A stretch of 64,000 nt of DNA from Vibrio breoganii (lineage in GTDB: Bacteria > Pseudomonadota > Gammaproteobacteria > Enterobacterales > Vibrionaceae): NCBI RefSeq assembly GCF_001677275.1, contig NZ_CP016177.1, forward strand, positions 2,232,001 through 2,296,000. The letters are read 5' to 3'. The first letter of the stretch is position 1. Each line of letters starts with the position of its first letter. The position numbers and the translations under genes are program-made. The notes below the pieces were generated by a model that saw nothing but the letters and a program-made list of their open reading frames with translations, did no database searches and was not told where the DNA came from. Positions 29,294 through 39,722 of the stretch are shown here, piece after piece.

Positions 29294-30580
29294 ATGAGCA
29301 AATCAGAAGCACTCTATCAGCAAGCCCAAACCATTATTCCTGGTGGCGTTAACTCACCAGTACGTGCATTTAATGGCGTTGGCGGTTCTCCACTTTTCAT
29401 TGAACGTGCTGATGGCTCTCGTATCTATGATGCAGACGACAAAGCGTACATCGACTACGTCGGATCATGGGGACCGATGATCTTGGGCCACAACAATCCT
29501 GTTATTCGCGATGCGGTTGTTGAAGCAGCGCAGCGCGGTCTTAGCTTTGGCGCTCCAACCGAGCTTGAGATCAACATGGCGAAGCTTGTGTCCTCTCTTG
29601 TGCCATCAATGGAACAACTGCGCATGGTAAGCTCAGGTACAGAAGCGACCATGAGCGCAATCCGTTTGGCACGTGGCTACACGGGTCGCGATAAGATCAT
29701 GAAATTTGAAGGCTGTTACCACGGCCACGCTGATAGCCTATTGGTTAAAGCAGGTTCTGGCGCATTGACTCTAGGTCAACCGAGCTCTCCGGGCGTACCA
29801 GAAGATTTTGCTAAGCACACATTAACAGCAACCTTTAACAACCTTGACTCTGTTCAAGGGCTGTTTGATGCAAACCCAGATCAAATCTCATGCATCATTG
29901 TTGAGCCAGTTGCAGGAAACATGAACTGCATCCCGCCTATCAATGGTTTCCTAGAAGGCTTGCGTGAAATCTGTGACCAAAATGGCGCACTGCTTATCTT
30001 TGATGAAGTAATGACGGGATTCCGTGTTGCTCTTGGCTGTGCTCAAGCGCACTACAACGTAAAGCCTGATCTCACTACCCTAGGTAAAGTTATTGGCGGC
30101 GGTATGCCAGTAGGCGCGTTTGGCGGTCGTAAAGAAGTAATGCAACACATTGCTCCAACGGGCCCTGTATACCAAGCGGGTACTCTATCAGGTAACCCTA
30201 TCGCTATGGCTGCTGGCTATGCATGTCTAACTCAATTAGCACAAGCAGGTAACGAAGAGCGTCTTAATGAAATCACAGCGAAATTAGCTCAAGGTTTCAA
30301 AGAGCGTGCTGACAAGCATGGCATCCCGCTACTGGTGAGCCAAGTAGGCGGTATGTTTGGTTTCTTCTTTACTGATCAGCAGCAAGTTAACTGCTACGAA
30401 GAAGTGGCGAAGTGCGATGTTGAGCGATTCAAACGCTTCTTCCATCTGATGCTAGAAGAGGGCGTTTACCTTGCGCCATCAGCGTTTGAGGCAAGCTTTA
30501 CCTCTCTGTCTCACTCTGATGACGATATTGAGCAAACCCTCGCTGCTGCTGATCGTTGTTTTGCCGCTTTAGCTGCTTAA
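29294..30580 (+). CDS. hemL: Glutamate-1-semialdehyde 2,1-aminomutase
   Basis: A 428-residue PLP enzyme that makes 5-aminolevulinate, the first dedicated tetrapyrrole precursor of the C5 pathway. The PLP lysine is Lys265 in [18 protein letters not shown], and the gating segment [16 protein letters not shown] is typical. It is divergent from erpA and is followed by its own terminator. Confidence 0.97.
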   Translation: MSKSEALYQQAQTIIPGGVNSPVRAFNGVGGSPLFIERADGSRIYDADDKAYIDYVGSWGPMILGHNNPVIRDAVVEAAQRGLSFGAPTELEINMAKLVSSLVPSMEQLRMVSSGTEATMSAIRLARGYTGRDKIMKFEGCYHGHADSLLVKAGSGALTLGQPSSPGVPEDFAKHTLTATFNNLDSVQGLFDANPDQISCIIVEPVAGNMNCIPPINGFLEGLREICDQNGALLIFDEVMTGFRVALGCAQAHYNVKPDLTTLGKVIGGGMPVGAFGGRKEVMQHIAPTGPVYQAGTLSGNPIAMAAGYACLTQLAQAGNEERLNEITAKLAQGFKERADKHGIPLLVSQVGGMFGFFFTDQQQVNCYEEVAKCDVERFKRFFHLMLEEGVYLAPSAFEASFTSLSHSDDDIEQTLAAADRCFAALAA

Positions 30581-30602
30581 TAACCCGCTGTACATTGTGA
30601 AT

Positions 30603-30626
30603 AAGGAGCCTGCTGGCTCCTTTTTT
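30603..30626 (+). terminator. Intrinsic terminator after hemL
   Basis: AAGGAGCC-TGCT-GGCTCCTT followed by T-run, 22 bases after the hemL stop. Confidence 0.92.
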
Positions 30627-30695
30627 ATTTCTAGCGATTCATGTTGCATAACGCTATGATTTATCATCACAAACACTATAAGTGGGCCGTTCAAA

Positions 30696-31781
30696 GTGCC
30701 AAAAAGATTCCAACTCACGTCTAGCCAATGGCTATTAATTGCTGCGCTACTGGTTTTCGCGTATGCCTGCTTTGTTTTAATCCGACCTTATATCAACTCA
30801 ATCGTAATGGCGTTTATCATCTCACTGCTGATGTTCCCCATTCACGAGTGGCTTGATAAGAAGATGCCGACCATGAGAAACACCACTGCCCTGCTCTCAT
30901 GCATCATCTTAACCTTTATCATTGTGATACCGCTGTTGTTTGTCTTCACGGCAATCATCCAGCAAGGTTCCTCTTTTTCGCAGGGTGTTTATCACTGGGT
31001 AACCGACGGCGGTGTGCAGGAGCTATTCGCACAGCCTTGGGTGGTTAAGGTCCTCGATATAGTCAATACCTACTTACCGTTCGACACCCTAAAGCCGTCT
31101 GAGATTGGGCAAAAGGTCGCAGAACTGGCCAGCACGTTTGGCTCTAACTTAGTGGCTATTAGTGCCTCCGTTGTGGGCAGTGCCACCAGCTTTTTGGTGA
31201 ACTTCGGCTTGATGCTGTTTGTACTGTTTTTCCTACTGCGCGACCATGACAAAATCATCAACAATATGCGTCACATCCTTCCTCTGTCTCGCTCACAAGA
31301 AGACAGGCTACTAGACGAAATTGAGAAGGTCTCTAAATCTGCCGTGATGGGCTCTTTCTTAACGGCGATTGCTCAAGGCGCTGCCGGTGGTTTTGCTATG
31401 TGGTTGGTGGGATTCCCCGCCCTATTTTGGGGAACAATGATGGGCTTTGCTTCCTTTATCCCCGTTATTGGTACCGCATTAATTTGGGTGCCAGCCTGTC
31501 TGTACCTTCTTTTGACTGGAGAAACTGGCTGGGCCATATTCTTGTTGATTTGGTCAGTAGCGGTCGTTGGTTCTATCGATAATATTCTTCGCCCTCTGCT
31601 GATGCAGGGAAGTGCAGGGATGAATACCTTAATGATCTTCTTTTCTTTGCTTGGCGGTTTGCATGTCTTCGGCTTAATTGGTTTAATCTACGGCCCGCTG
31701 ATCTTCGCCATCACTATGGTGCTGTTCAACATGTATGAGGAAGAGTTCAATGACTTCCTCGATCAGCAAGATAACAACTAG
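30696..31781 (+). CDS. AI-2E/PerM-family membrane protein
   Basis: A 361-residue polytopic inner-membrane protein of the AI-2E/PerM family, with about eight hydrophobic segments. The central cytoplasmic/periplasmic portion ALFVLFFLLRDHD-type sequence and the SFIPVIGTALIWVPA segment are characteristic. Substrate is unknown; members have been described as permeases, Na+/H+ antiporters and AI-2 exporters. The start codon is GTG at 30696, with no strong ribosome-binding site. It precedes rsmC by 13 bases and may form an operon with it. Confidence 0.85.
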   Translation: MPKRFQLTSSQWLLIAALLVFAYACFVLIRPYINSIVMAFIISLLMFPIHEWLDKKMPTMRNTTALLSCIILTFIIVIPLLFVFTAIIQQGSSFSQGVYHWVTDGGVQELFAQPWVVKVLDIVNTYLPFDTLKPSEIGQKVAELASTFGSNLVAISASVVGSATSFLVNFGLMLFVLFFLLRDHDKIINNMRHILPLSRSQEDRLLDEIEKVSKSAVMGSFLTAIAQGAAGGFAMWLVGFPALFWGTMMGFASFIPVIGTALIWVPACLYLLLTGETGWAIFLLIWSVAVVGSIDNILRPLLMQGSAGMNTLMIFFSLLGGLHVFGLIGLIYGPLIFAITMVLFNMYEEEFNDFLDQQDNN

Positions 31782-31794
31782 TAAGAGTAAATAA

Positions 31795-32814
31795 ATGAGT
31801 GCCTACACCGCCCCAAGCCAGATAGCTGAACGTCAACTTGCCTACTTCGCAGGAAAACGCGTCGTCATTGCAGGAGAAGCAGAGGATCATTTCCCAAAAC
31901 AGCTACAACAGCACGCTGAAGCGGTAACCGTGTTCACGACGCATTATGGCTATCATCAGCAGATGCAACGTATCGGTGTGGATAGCCAATTTGGTGTTGA
32001 GTTTGAAAACAGTGTTGATGCTGACATGCTTTTGCTTTACTGGCCAAAGGCAAAAAGTGAAGCTAAGTATCTGCTAGAGATGATGCTCAGCAAACTGCCC
32101 CCTGAGACAGAGGTTGCCGTTATCGGCGAGAATCGTTCCGGGGTAAAAAGCATTGAGAAAATGTTCAAAGAGTTTGGTCTTATTAATAAATACGACTCAG
32201 CACGCCGCTGCTCTTTTTACTGGGGCTTAAGCCAAACGCCACCAGCCTCCTTTGAGCTCAACGACTACTTTAAGTCTTATCAGGTTGAGCTAGAGGGTGT
32301 CTCTATCGAAGTTCAAAGCCTACCTGGCGTATTCAGCCATGGTGAATTTGATTTAGGGTCTAAACTGCTGCTCGCTAATCTCCCAAAACTCAATGGCAAG
32401 GTTCTCGATTTTGGCTGTGGTGCAGGCATTATTGGTGCGGCGATGGCACTGAAAAATTCATCAATAGAACTAGAGATGTGTGATGTGAGCGCTTTTGCGG
32501 TGGAATCAAGCAAGCGCACCTTGCAAGCGAACGGGCTTAAAGGGCGTGTTTTTGCCACCGACGTCTACTCTGAGGCGAGCAAGGACTACCAATTTATTGT
32601 CAGCAACCCTCCTTTTCACTCCGGATTAGATACCAGTTACAGCGCGACAGAAACCCTACTCGCCGAGGCACCAAAGCATCTTTCTCGTAGAGGTGAACTG
32701 GTCATTGTGGCGAATAGCTTCTTAAAATACCCTCCGATTATCGAAAAAGCCTTTGGTAATTGCGAAACGACAAGTAAAACCAATAAGTTCGCGATCTACC
32801 ACGCAACGAAATAA
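31795..32814 (+). CDS. rsmC: 16S rRNA G1207 N2-methyltransferase RsmC
   Basis: A 339-residue protein with two Rossmann-like methyltransferase domains. The C-terminal one is catalytic: SAM motif [17 protein letters not shown] and catalytic NPPF in [10 protein letters not shown]. The N-terminal domain is degenerate, as usual for RsmC. AAGAG lies upstream of the ATG. Confidence 0.94.
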   Translation: MSAYTAPSQIAERQLAYFAGKRVVIAGEAEDHFPKQLQQHAEAVTVFTTHYGYHQQMQRIGVDSQFGVEFENSVDADMLLLYWPKAKSEAKYLLEMMLSKLPPETEVAVIGENRSGVKSIEKMFKEFGLINKYDSARRCSFYWGLSQTPPASFELNDYFKSYQVELEGVSIEVQSLPGVFSHGEFDLGSKLLLANLPKLNGKVLDFGCGAGIIGAAMALKNSSIELEMCDVSAFAVESSKRTLQANGLKGRVFATDVYSEASKDYQFIVSNPPFHSGLDTSYSATETLLAEAPKHLSRRGELVIVANSFLKYPPIIEKAFGNCETTSKTNKFAIYHATK

Positions 32815-32820
32815 AACTGT

Positions 32821-32859
32821 GTGAGGCAACACGCTTTTTTAAGCCTTTGCTTGCCTCAC
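32821..32859 (+). terminator. Possible terminator after rsmC
   Basis: Inverted arms GTGAGGCAA (32821-32829) and TTGCCTCAC (32851-32859) enclose 21 bases, six bases after the rsmC stop. No U-run follows, so function is uncertain. Confidence 0.4.
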
Positions 32860-32916
32860 TGTATTTGGCGGGTACATTTCAGCAATGATGATCTCTTTAT
32901 CAGACCCTAGTACCCT

Positions 32917-35900
32917 ATGTCAAAAAATCACACTCGCCCAAAGTTTAAACGTCTGCAAAGCACCCTTATGGGCGCCTTTATGCTGGTCAGCCTTATTCCT
33001 ATGCTGCTGGTTGCTTTCTTCTTTCTTCGTTCCCACACTCAAGACCTCCAAGAGCAAAGCACCACGTATCTAACCTCGATGAGGGATGGCAATGCTAATA
33101 AGGTTACCGCTTATATCGGCAATCTCGACTCAGAGGTGATTGGTTTTGTGCATTCGGAACTGGCTTACGCCAGTGGTGGACGATTTTATGGGTTGATTGA
33201 CTCTTTCAGGCGCTTAGGTAAAGACTTAGACGAGTCTAGAAGCATTGGCCAACAGAGATACATTCCAGGCTCTGGAAATGCCATTCGTACGAAAACCGTC
33301 AGAGGCAATGAAAACTACACCAGTGTTGAGCGCTACCGATTACTGCACAAGCGCTATCATTCTACCTTCCAAAGTTTGTTAGAGCGCTCGGACTTCGACG
33401 ATATCGCCTTGGTTGATCTTGAAGGCAACGTCGCCTATTCCGTGCAAAAATACGATTACTACGCAACGAACCTGAATTCAGAGCGCTACAAGAAAACCGA
33501 ACTGGGTGGGCTATTCAAACAACTCAAAGACTACGTCGCCTCAAACAAAGACTCCTTAGAACAATACAATGACATCGTTCTGATGAGCGACTTTTCTATT
33601 GACGGTAACTCTGACAGCACAGAGGAAGTGGCTTGGTTTGCCGCCCCGATTGTGCAAAGAGGCTACTTACACAGCTACGCATTTTTCCGACTTCCACTGT
33701 CTGCGCTCACAGACCTTATCTCAGAGGAGCATCTGGTTAACCTGAATGTATCCTTGTTTGATAAGTCTTTAAAACTACTCGCAGACAGTAGCGAGGGCGT
33801 TGATTCAAAGCAAAGCTCCCCGGTCGCCATAAAGGCCCTTGAGGGTTCTGCCGAGGTTGAAACGTACGCCAACTTATCTGGCGACAATACCATCGCAGCC
33901 TACGCGCCTATCGATGTGCATGGCCTAACATGGGCAGTGGTGGTTGAGACCCCAGAAGAAATCGCATTTGAGCGAGTAAATCAGCTATTTAAGCTGTTTT
34001 TTATCATTGTATTAAGCGCTGCTGTTATCGTAGTGATCACCTCTCACTACCTATCGAACTTCATAACCAACCCTCTGCTTAAGCTTACCTGGGCCGCAGA
34101 GCGAATCTCGGCTGGCGACCTTAAAGAAAATGTAGAGGGCACTGAGCGCAAGGATGAGATAGGACGACTTGCAGTCAGCTTTGAGAGGATGCAACGTTCA
34201 ATTCGAGAAAAGATTGAGTTGATCAAAGAGCAGAACAAAGAACTCGAGTTCAACCTAGATACCATCGCCACACAAAATGGTGAATTGCAGCTAGCGGATA
34301 AACTAAAAGATGAATTTTTGGCTACCACCTCTCATGAGCTAAGAACCCCACTACACGGCATGATTGGCGTCGCCCAAGCTATGCTCAGTGAGGCGCATGG
34401 AAGCGTGCCACCATCTCAAAAATATCAGCTAGAGATCATCATCAATAGTGGACACAGATTGTCCAACCTAGTGGATGATCTTTTGGATTATCATAAGATG
34501 CAATATGGCCATTTGCAGCTTGAACCTACTGCGGTTTCACTGTCGTCTGCATCTCAATTGGTTGTGGAATTATCAAAACACTTAGTCGATAAAAAACCCG
34601 TTCGCATCATCAATCAAATAGACAGCAGCTTGCCTATGGTCAGCGCCGATCCACAAAGGCTTGAGCAAGTGCTGTACAACCTTGTTGGCAACGCAATCAA
34701 GTTCACCTCAGAAGGTAAGGTGATCTTAAACGCAGATCAGCAAGGCGAACAGCTAAGAATACAGGTCATAGATACCGGACATGGCATCCCTAAAGAAGAC
34801 CTAGACAATATCTTCGAGCCACTGACTCAAAGCAATTATTCTGGCTACCATCAAGGTACTGGTCTTGGGTTATCTATCAGTAAGCGCTTGATTGAAATCA
34901 TGCGCGGTGAACTGACTGTGACTAGCCAACCTATGCTCGGCACTACCTTTACCATGACCCTGCCACTTGCGAGCAAGCAAGAGCTTGAAACCTTTAATAG
35001 TGAATCAGACACAGAGCACTACTCTCGTGAGGAGTTTCATCAAACCGAGTTTGATGAACAGTCTCTCTCTTTGCCCAATAATCCAGACGGAAAACTCGTC
35101 ATGATTGCGGATGACGAACCCGTTAACCTCAAGATACTGGAGAGTTTCTTGCGAGTAGAAGGGTATAGGGTGGTGAGTGCACATAATGGTCGAGAGGTGC
35201 TCGACCTCATTGGCGAAGAAAAGCCCGATATTCTGCTGCTGGATATCATGATGCCAGAATTGAGCGGATTCCAAGTTTGTGAGTACTTACGTAATCAGTA
35301 CAACTACAACGAGCTGCCAATCATCATGCTCACCGCCTTGAATCAAACAGAGGACAAAGTGAAGGGCTTTGACTGTGGCGCTAATGATTACCTAGTTAAG
35401 CCCTTTAATAAGCAAGAGCTATCAGCACGAATTCAGGTGCACATAAATGCCAGTCTCTCGGAAAGGCGCAAGCAGGAAAACGACTCATTGAGCGCTGAGC
35501 TAACCCAACGTGAAAGGGTTGAGTCTTTACTTTTGGAAACGCAAACCAAGCTTCTCGAGCAGCTAGAGAGCACTCCAGAGGCGATTGTTTGTATCAATGA
35601 GAACCACAAGATCACCTTTGCCAACAAATCTGCGACTGAGCTTCTCAAGCGCTCTATTGAGCAGATTAAGCGCTCACAGATTGAAGAGTTCATCGCGCCT
35701 AAGTACCTACAGTTTGATCAGCCTCACCGAAGCATGGATATCGATGTCTTCGTAGGTGAAACCAAGCAGGTCATTGCCAGCGATATCTTTACCTTGCCGT
35801 TGGAAACGGGCCTGCGAGGCATGATTATCTTCAATTCAGACCCAGATGACGCTAACCAACGCATCAACAACCTTGAAGTGGCGCTAGATGCCTTAGCCAG

Positions 35901-36315
35901 TTACGCGTTTGCTGGAGATAAGTCCCAACTGGAAGAGCTCAAAGAGCTTGGCGATGAGTTTGCAGACTTGGTTGGACAGTTGGATAACAGCAAGGACAGC
36001 AAGCAGCAGAATATGCGACAGCTTCTTGTAGACTGTATGTCATCCGCACTTGAATATTGGGAAAGCCATGACGGTAATACTAAATTCAATTTTGCTGAAC
36101 AAAGTGGCCTGTGGCGTGTTTATCTTGATAGAAGCACCTTGCAGACAAGAACGCTAGACAAATACTTAAGGGTAGAAACTCTGCCTAAAACGCCTCGCTG
36201 GCGTACCGTTCTCAATTCCTTAGACTTTATTCTTGCGCACTCTAATCACGATGATGCGCAGCGAGCACAGCTGCTTGAATTAAGAGAGCAATTACAGAAC
36301 TTAGTCGCACAATAA
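32917..36315 (+). CDS. chiS: Chitin-responsive hybrid sensor kinase and DNA-binding regulator ChiS
   Basis: A 1132-residue inner-membrane regulator. Two membrane segments (about 18-38 and 357-378) flank a periplasmic sensor domain. HAMP (about 378-432), HisKA with His473 (TSHELRTPLHG), HATPase (about 575-685) and a receiver with Asp776 (DILLLDIMMPE) follow. The V. cholerae residues are His469 and Asp772, so the match is direct. A PAS-like part (about 875-975) precedes the C-terminal DNA-binding region (about 980-1132) described for ChiS. It is restrained by the chitin oligosaccharide-binding protein encoded next, and directly activates the chb promoter. No clear ribosome-binding site is visible at this ATG. 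Confidence 0.93.
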   Translation: MSKNHTRPKFKRLQSTLMGAFMLVSLIPMLLVAFFFLRSHTQDLQEQSTTYLTSMRDGNANKVTAYIGNLDSEVIGFVHSELAYASGGRFYGLIDSFRRLGKDLDESRSIGQQRYIPGSGNAIRTKTVRGNENYTSVERYRLLHKRYHSTFQSLLERSDFDDIALVDLEGNVAYSVQKYDYYATNLNSERYKKTELGGLFKQLKDYVASNKDSLEQYNDIVLMSDFSIDGNSDSTEEVAWFAAPIVQRGYLHSYAFFRLPLSALTDLISEEHLVNLNVSLFDKSLKLLADSSEGVDSKQSSPVAIKALEGSAEVETYANLSGDNTIAAYAPIDVHGLTWAVVVETPEEIAFERVNQLFKLFFIIVLSAAVIVVITSHYLSNFITNPLLKLTWAAERISAGDLKENVEGTERKDEIGRLAVSFERMQRSIREKIELIKEQNKELEFNLDTIATQNGELQLADKLKDEFLATTSHELRTPLHGMIGVAQAMLSEAHGSVPPSQKYQLEIIINSGHRLSNLVDDLLDYHKMQYGHLQLEPTAVSLSSASQLVVELSKHLVDKKPVRIINQIDSSLPMVSADPQRLEQVLYNLVGNAIKFTSEGKVILNADQQGEQLRIQVIDTGHGIPKEDLDNIFEPLTQSNYSGYHQGTGLGLSISKRLIEIMRGELTVTSQPMLGTTFTMTLPLASKQELETFNSESDTEHYSREEFHQTEFDEQSLSLPNNPDGKLVMIADDEPVNLKILESFLRVEGYRVVSAHNGREVLDLIGEEKPDILLLDIMMPELSGFQVCEYLRNQYNYNELPIIMLTALNQTEDKVKGFDCGANDYLVKPFNKQELSARIQVHINASLSERRKQENDSLSAELTQRERVESLLLETQTKLLEQLESTPEAIVCINENHKITFANKSATELLKRSIEQIKRSQIEEFIAPKYLQFDQPHRSMDIDVFVGETKQVIASDIFTLPLETGLRGMIIFNSDPDDANQRINNLEVALDALASYAFAGDKSQLEELKELGDEFADLVGQLDNSKDSKQQNMRQLLVDCMSSALEYWESHDGNTKFNFAEQSGLWRVYLDRSTLQTRTLDKYLRVETLPKTPRWRTVLNSLDFILAHSNHDDAQRAQLLELREQLQNLVAQ

Positions 36316-36324
36316 TTCTCTCTT

Positions 36325-36360
36325 AAAGAGCTTATTACGCACTGTAATGAGCTCTTTTTT
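36325..36360 (+). terminator. Intrinsic terminator after chiS
   Basis: AAGAGC-TT-ATTAC-GCACT-GTAAT-GA-GCTCTT followed by a long T-run, just after the chiS stop. Confidence 0.9.
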
Positions 36361-36587
36361 TTATTTCCGTCCCTTATTTTCCCTTTCTAAATAAGCCCTA
36401 AGAAAGGCAATTCATCCCGCTATAAAAAGCTCAATACAGGGCTCTAAGGTGCTGATTTATTCAAAATTGCGAGCATAATCACAACAAACTCATAGTCATA
36501 TTTTTAACTTGCGAATAAAGTAATAAATCTTTGTTTAACCAAGATCACTGAGTTATAGCAACACATTGCAATCAATGCAGTTAAAAG

Positions 36588-36640
36588 TACAAAGAGTAAG
36601 TAAGCACTAACAATGCACGTACTTAGCATTATTCTTTGTA
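36588..36640. repeat. Inverted repeat in the chb upstream region
   Basis: TACAAAGA (36588-36595) and TCTTTGTA (36633-36640) are inverted 8-bp arms around 37 bases. It lies about 45 bases upstream of the main repeat cluster of the chb promoter. Between 36361 and 36587 I see A/T-rich DNA and nothing I can name. Confidence 0.4.
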
Positions 36641-36655
36641 TAAAAAAAGAACTTA

Positions 36656-36749
36656 AGTAGTGCTCACTAACGACACAATATTAACGATTTTGACATCAAA
36701 ACCGTCTTGTTTAACGTTTTTGACGGGAATGTAAATTGACGATTTTGAC
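36656..36749 (+). promoter_or_regulatory. chb operon promoter with operator-like repeats
   Basis: ACGATTTTGAC occurs at 36684-36694 and 36739-36749, with a variant ACGTTTTTGAC at 36714-36724. The first copy forms a near-perfect palindrome with TCAAAACCGT (36696-36705). These are candidate ChiS sites. Just upstream, TAGTGCTCACTA (36658-36669) is a 12-bp inverted repeat whose right half resembles the SlmA consensus GTGAGTACTCAC. SlmA co-activates chb in V. cholerae. Copy 3 overlaps TTGACG (36736-36741), a possible -35. A 5' leader of about 150 bases follows. Confidence 0.55.
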
Positions 36750-36913
36750 TGGAGAGACAATTCTACTCTCAACCAATGGTTATCAGAGTCATACAGATGA
36801 TCCGCCACAGTTAAGCAGTCACGTCGTTGGGTGGCACTGTTTAAGCAATAGGCTCAGGCAATCAAGCTTGGTTACTTACTAATAAAGAAGCAAACACAGA
36901 CTAAGGATAAACT

Positions 36914-38587
36914 ATGCTTGCTAACATAAAAAAAACAGTTCTTGCTACAGCGGTAATCGCAACTGCAGCTACTGCAATCTCAGCTCCAGCAGCAGCAAGA
37001 TCGGAACTTACTATCGTACCTGATTTCTACCCTACAATGGTTCGCAACTTTAACCCCTACTTAGCAACGAACCTGCGTACTACTAGTGATTTTATCTATG
37101 AGCCACTGGTTGTTTTCAATGAGATGCACGGTAATACGCCTGTGATGCGTCTTGCTGAAAACTTCACAATGGCTGCTGACCTTAAGAGCGTTACCTTTGA
37201 TATTCGCAAGGGCGTAAAATGGTCTGATGGTGAAGCCTTTAGCGCTGATGATGTGGTTTTCTCGTTCAACCTCGTGGCGTCACACGCGGCACTAGATCAA
37301 ACTGGCATCAACAAATGGGTAAGCAAAGTAGAAAAGGTTAATGACCACCAGGTTCGCTTCCTTCTAACAGAAGGCAACTCAAACGTGCCTTATGAAATTG
37401 CCAAAGTCCCTGTTGTTCCAGAACATATTTGGTCAAAGGTTGAAGATCCAACGTCTTTCACCAATGAAAACCCAGTGGGTTCAGGTCCATTTACTGAAAT
37501 TGATACCTTTACACCTCAGTTGTACATTCAGTGTGAAAACCCTAACTACTGGGATGCAGACAACCTAGATGTTGACTGCCTTCGTGTTCCCCAGATTGCC
37601 AACAACGATCAGCTTCTAAGTAAGATTGTGAACTCTGAGCTGGATTGGACATCGTCTTTCATTCCAGACATTGACCGCACCTACAAAGCCGCTAACCCTA
37701 ATCACGGTTACTGGTACCCACCAGCAGGCACGCAAGCTCTGGTCGTTAACTTTAAGAACCCAGATCCAGCGAAAAACGAAGCACTTACTAATGTAGACTT
37801 CCGCCGCGCTATGGGTATGGCCATTGACCGTGAAACCATCATTGATATCGCGTTCTATGGCGCAGGTACTGTGAATGACTTTGGTTCAGGTCTTGGCTAT
37901 GCATTCGAGGCTTGGTCTGATGAAGGCACTCACAGTCAGTTCCAGAAATTCAACTCATACCACCCAGAAGATGCACAAAAGCTACTGAAAGAAGCTGGGT
38001 TTAAGGACACTAATGGCGATGGTTTTGTTGAAACTCCATCAGGTAAGTCTTTTGAGCTGTTAATCCAATCTCCAAACGGTTGGACAGACTTTAACAACAC
38101 CGTTCAACTGGCTGTAGAGCAGTTAAACGAAGTGGGTATCAAGGCGCGCGCTCGTACTCCTGAGTTTGCGGTATACAACCAAGCCATGCTTGAGGGTACT
38201 TACGATGTGGCTTACACCAACTACTTCCACGGTGCAGATCCTCACCTATATTGGAACAGCGCATACAACTCTGCTCTGCAAGAAGGCAGCGGTATGCCTC
38301 GCTTCGCAATGCACTTCTACAAAAATGAAGAGCTAGACAACCTATTGAACAGTTTCTACAAAACTGCAGATAAAGGTAAACAAATGGAGATTGCCCATGG
38401 TATTCAGCGCATCATTGCTGAACATCAGGTCACCATCCCAATCATGTCTGGTGCAAGTAACTACCAGTACAACACCACTCGATTCACAGGTTGGTGGACT
38501 GAAGACAACGCTAAGGGCCGTCCAAATGTATGGGCTGGTATTCCTGAGCGCCTACTTCACGTGCTGGATCTAAAACCTGTCGAGTAA
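36914..38587 (+). CDS. Chitin oligosaccharide-binding protein (CBP), periplasmic
   Basis: A 557-residue family 5 extracellular solute-binding protein. The signal peptide (about 1-28) ends ISAPAAA. The mature part shows DFRRAMGMAIDRETIIDIAF and GVKWSDGEAFSADDVVFSF, typical of peptide/oligosaccharide SBPs. In V. cholerae the equivalent protein binds (GlcNAc)n for import and also holds ChiS inactive until sugar is bound. Here it directly follows chiS and heads the ABC operon. A stable hairpin after its stop may protect its mRNA end. Confidence 0.92.
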   Translation: MLANIKKTVLATAVIATAATAISAPAAARSELTIVPDFYPTMVRNFNPYLATNLRTTSDFIYEPLVVFNEMHGNTPVMRLAENFTMAADLKSVTFDIRKGVKWSDGEAFSADDVVFSFNLVASHAALDQTGINKWVSKVEKVNDHQVRFLLTEGNSNVPYEIAKVPVVPEHIWSKVEDPTSFTNENPVGSGPFTEIDTFTPQLYIQCENPNYWDADNLDVDCLRVPQIANNDQLLSKIVNSELDWTSSFIPDIDRTYKAANPNHGYWYPPAGTQALVVNFKNPDPAKNEALTNVDFRRAMGMAIDRETIIDIAFYGAGTVNDFGSGLGYAFEAWSDEGTHSQFQKFNSYHPEDAQKLLKEAGFKDTNGDGFVETPSGKSFELLIQSPNGWTDFNNTVQLAVEQLNEVGIKARARTPEFAVYNQAMLEGTYDVAYTNYFHGADPHLYWNSAYNSALQEGSGMPRFAMHFYKNEELDNLLNSFYKTADKGKQMEIAHGIQRIIAEHQVTIPIMSGASNYQYNTTRFTGWWTEDNAKGRPNVWAGIPERLLHVLDLKPVE

Positions 38588-38599
38588 TCGACGCTCAAA

Positions 38600-38619
38600 G
38601 GCGCACCAAATGGTGCGCC
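38600..38619 (+). promoter_or_regulatory. Stabilising hairpin between CBP and permease genes
   Basis: GGCGCACCA-AA-TGGTGCGCC is a perfect 9-bp stem without a U-run. Such hairpins commonly give the binding protein more mRNA than the permeases. A second pair, TATCCGAT/ATCGGATA (38694-38721), follows before the permease start. Confidence 0.55.
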
Positions 38620-38734
38620 GTTAATTCCCCTCAAAGTCAATAACAACTATGGCGCGAAAACGTCAGGGGATTCTTCGCTCAAAAAGCGAAATTTATCCGA
38701 TATAAGGAATAAATCGGATACTTAAGGTGTAGGT

Positions 38735-39721
38735 ATGGGATATTTTCTAAGACGTTTATCGTTCTATTTTATCGCGTTGCTGGTAGCAGCGACGATTAAC
38801 TTCATTATACCGCGAGCAATGCCTGGTGACCCCGTTACCATGATGTTTGCGAACGCGACAGCCCAAGTGACTCCAGAGCGCATCGAGGCAATGAAACAAC
38901 TGTTGGGTTTCGTTGATGGTCCTCTATGGATGCAATACATCACTTATATCAAGAGTATTCTTAGCTGGGAGCTAGGTACTTCGATCAAATTCTACCCATT
39001 GAGCGTTAATGAATTACTGGGCGGCGCCTTTGGTTGGTCTTTATTTCTAGCTGGAACCGCAGTAGTACTTTCATTCTCTATTGGCTCAATACTGGGGATC
39101 TTCGCCGCTTGGAAGCGTGGCAGTAAGTACGACACCTTTATCACCCCAGGCATGCTAGTTATTCAAGCCGTACCTCAGGTCGTTATCGCTATGTTGGCGA
39201 TGTTCATCTTTGCCATTGGTCTTAAATGGTTCCCTACCGGTTACGCCTATACCGCAGGCATTACACCAGACTGGACAAGTTGGGAGTTCGTAAAGAACGT
39301 TGCCTATCATGCCGTACTGCCTTTGGTTTGTGCCTCAATCGTGCAAATTGGTGGCTTCCTCGTGAATATGCGTAACAACATGATCAACTTGCTCGCCGAA
39401 GATTACATCACCATGGCAAAGGGGAAGGGGCTTAGCGAAAACCGCGTTGTGTTTAACTACGCGGCGCGAAATGCCTTACTACCAAGTGTCACCGCCCTTT
39501 CTATGTCACTCGGGATGGCGATTGGTGGACAGTTAATTATCGAAATCATCTTCAACTACCCAGGCCTTGGCACTGTGCTGTTTAATGCCATTACTGCTCG
39601 CGATTACCAAGTGCTGCAAGGGCAACTGTTGATCATGACCCTATTCATGCTGTTCTTTAACTTGCTAGCCGACATGCTGTATGTGCTGCTAGATCCTCGC
39701 CTACGCAAGGGAGGCAAGTAA
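38735..39721 (+). CDS. Chito-oligosaccharide ABC transporter permease 1
   Basis: A 328-residue DppB-like inner-membrane permease. It has six predicted helices, an N-terminal GYFLRRLSFYFIALLVAA, and the coupling-helix EAA-type region around NLLAEDYITMAKGKGLSENR. It pairs with the next permease to form the channel. It is one base from the next gene, so the two are translationally linked. In V. cholerae the orthologue belongs to the chitobiose importer. Confidence 0.92.
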   Translation: MGYFLRRLSFYFIALLVAATINFIIPRAMPGDPVTMMFANATAQVTPERIEAMKQLLGFVDGPLWMQYITYIKSILSWELGTSIKFYPLSVNELLGGAFGWSLFLAGTAVVLSFSIGSILGIFAAWKRGSKYDTFITPGMLVIQAVPQVVIAMLAMFIFAIGLKWFPTGYAYTAGITPDWTSWEFVKNVAYHAVLPLVCASIVQIGGFLVNMRNNMINLLAEDYITMAKGKGLSENRVVFNYAARNALLPSVTALSMSLGMAIGGQLIIEIIFNYPGLGTVLFNAITARDYQVLQGQLLIMTLFMLFFNLLADMLYVLLDPRLRKGGK

Positions 39722-39722
39722 C

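Noticed and set aside
32885..33073. 62-residue ORF overlapping the chiS start in another frame
   Set aside because: It has no ribosome-binding site and its hydrophobic stretch mirrors the first membrane segment of ChiS read in another frame.
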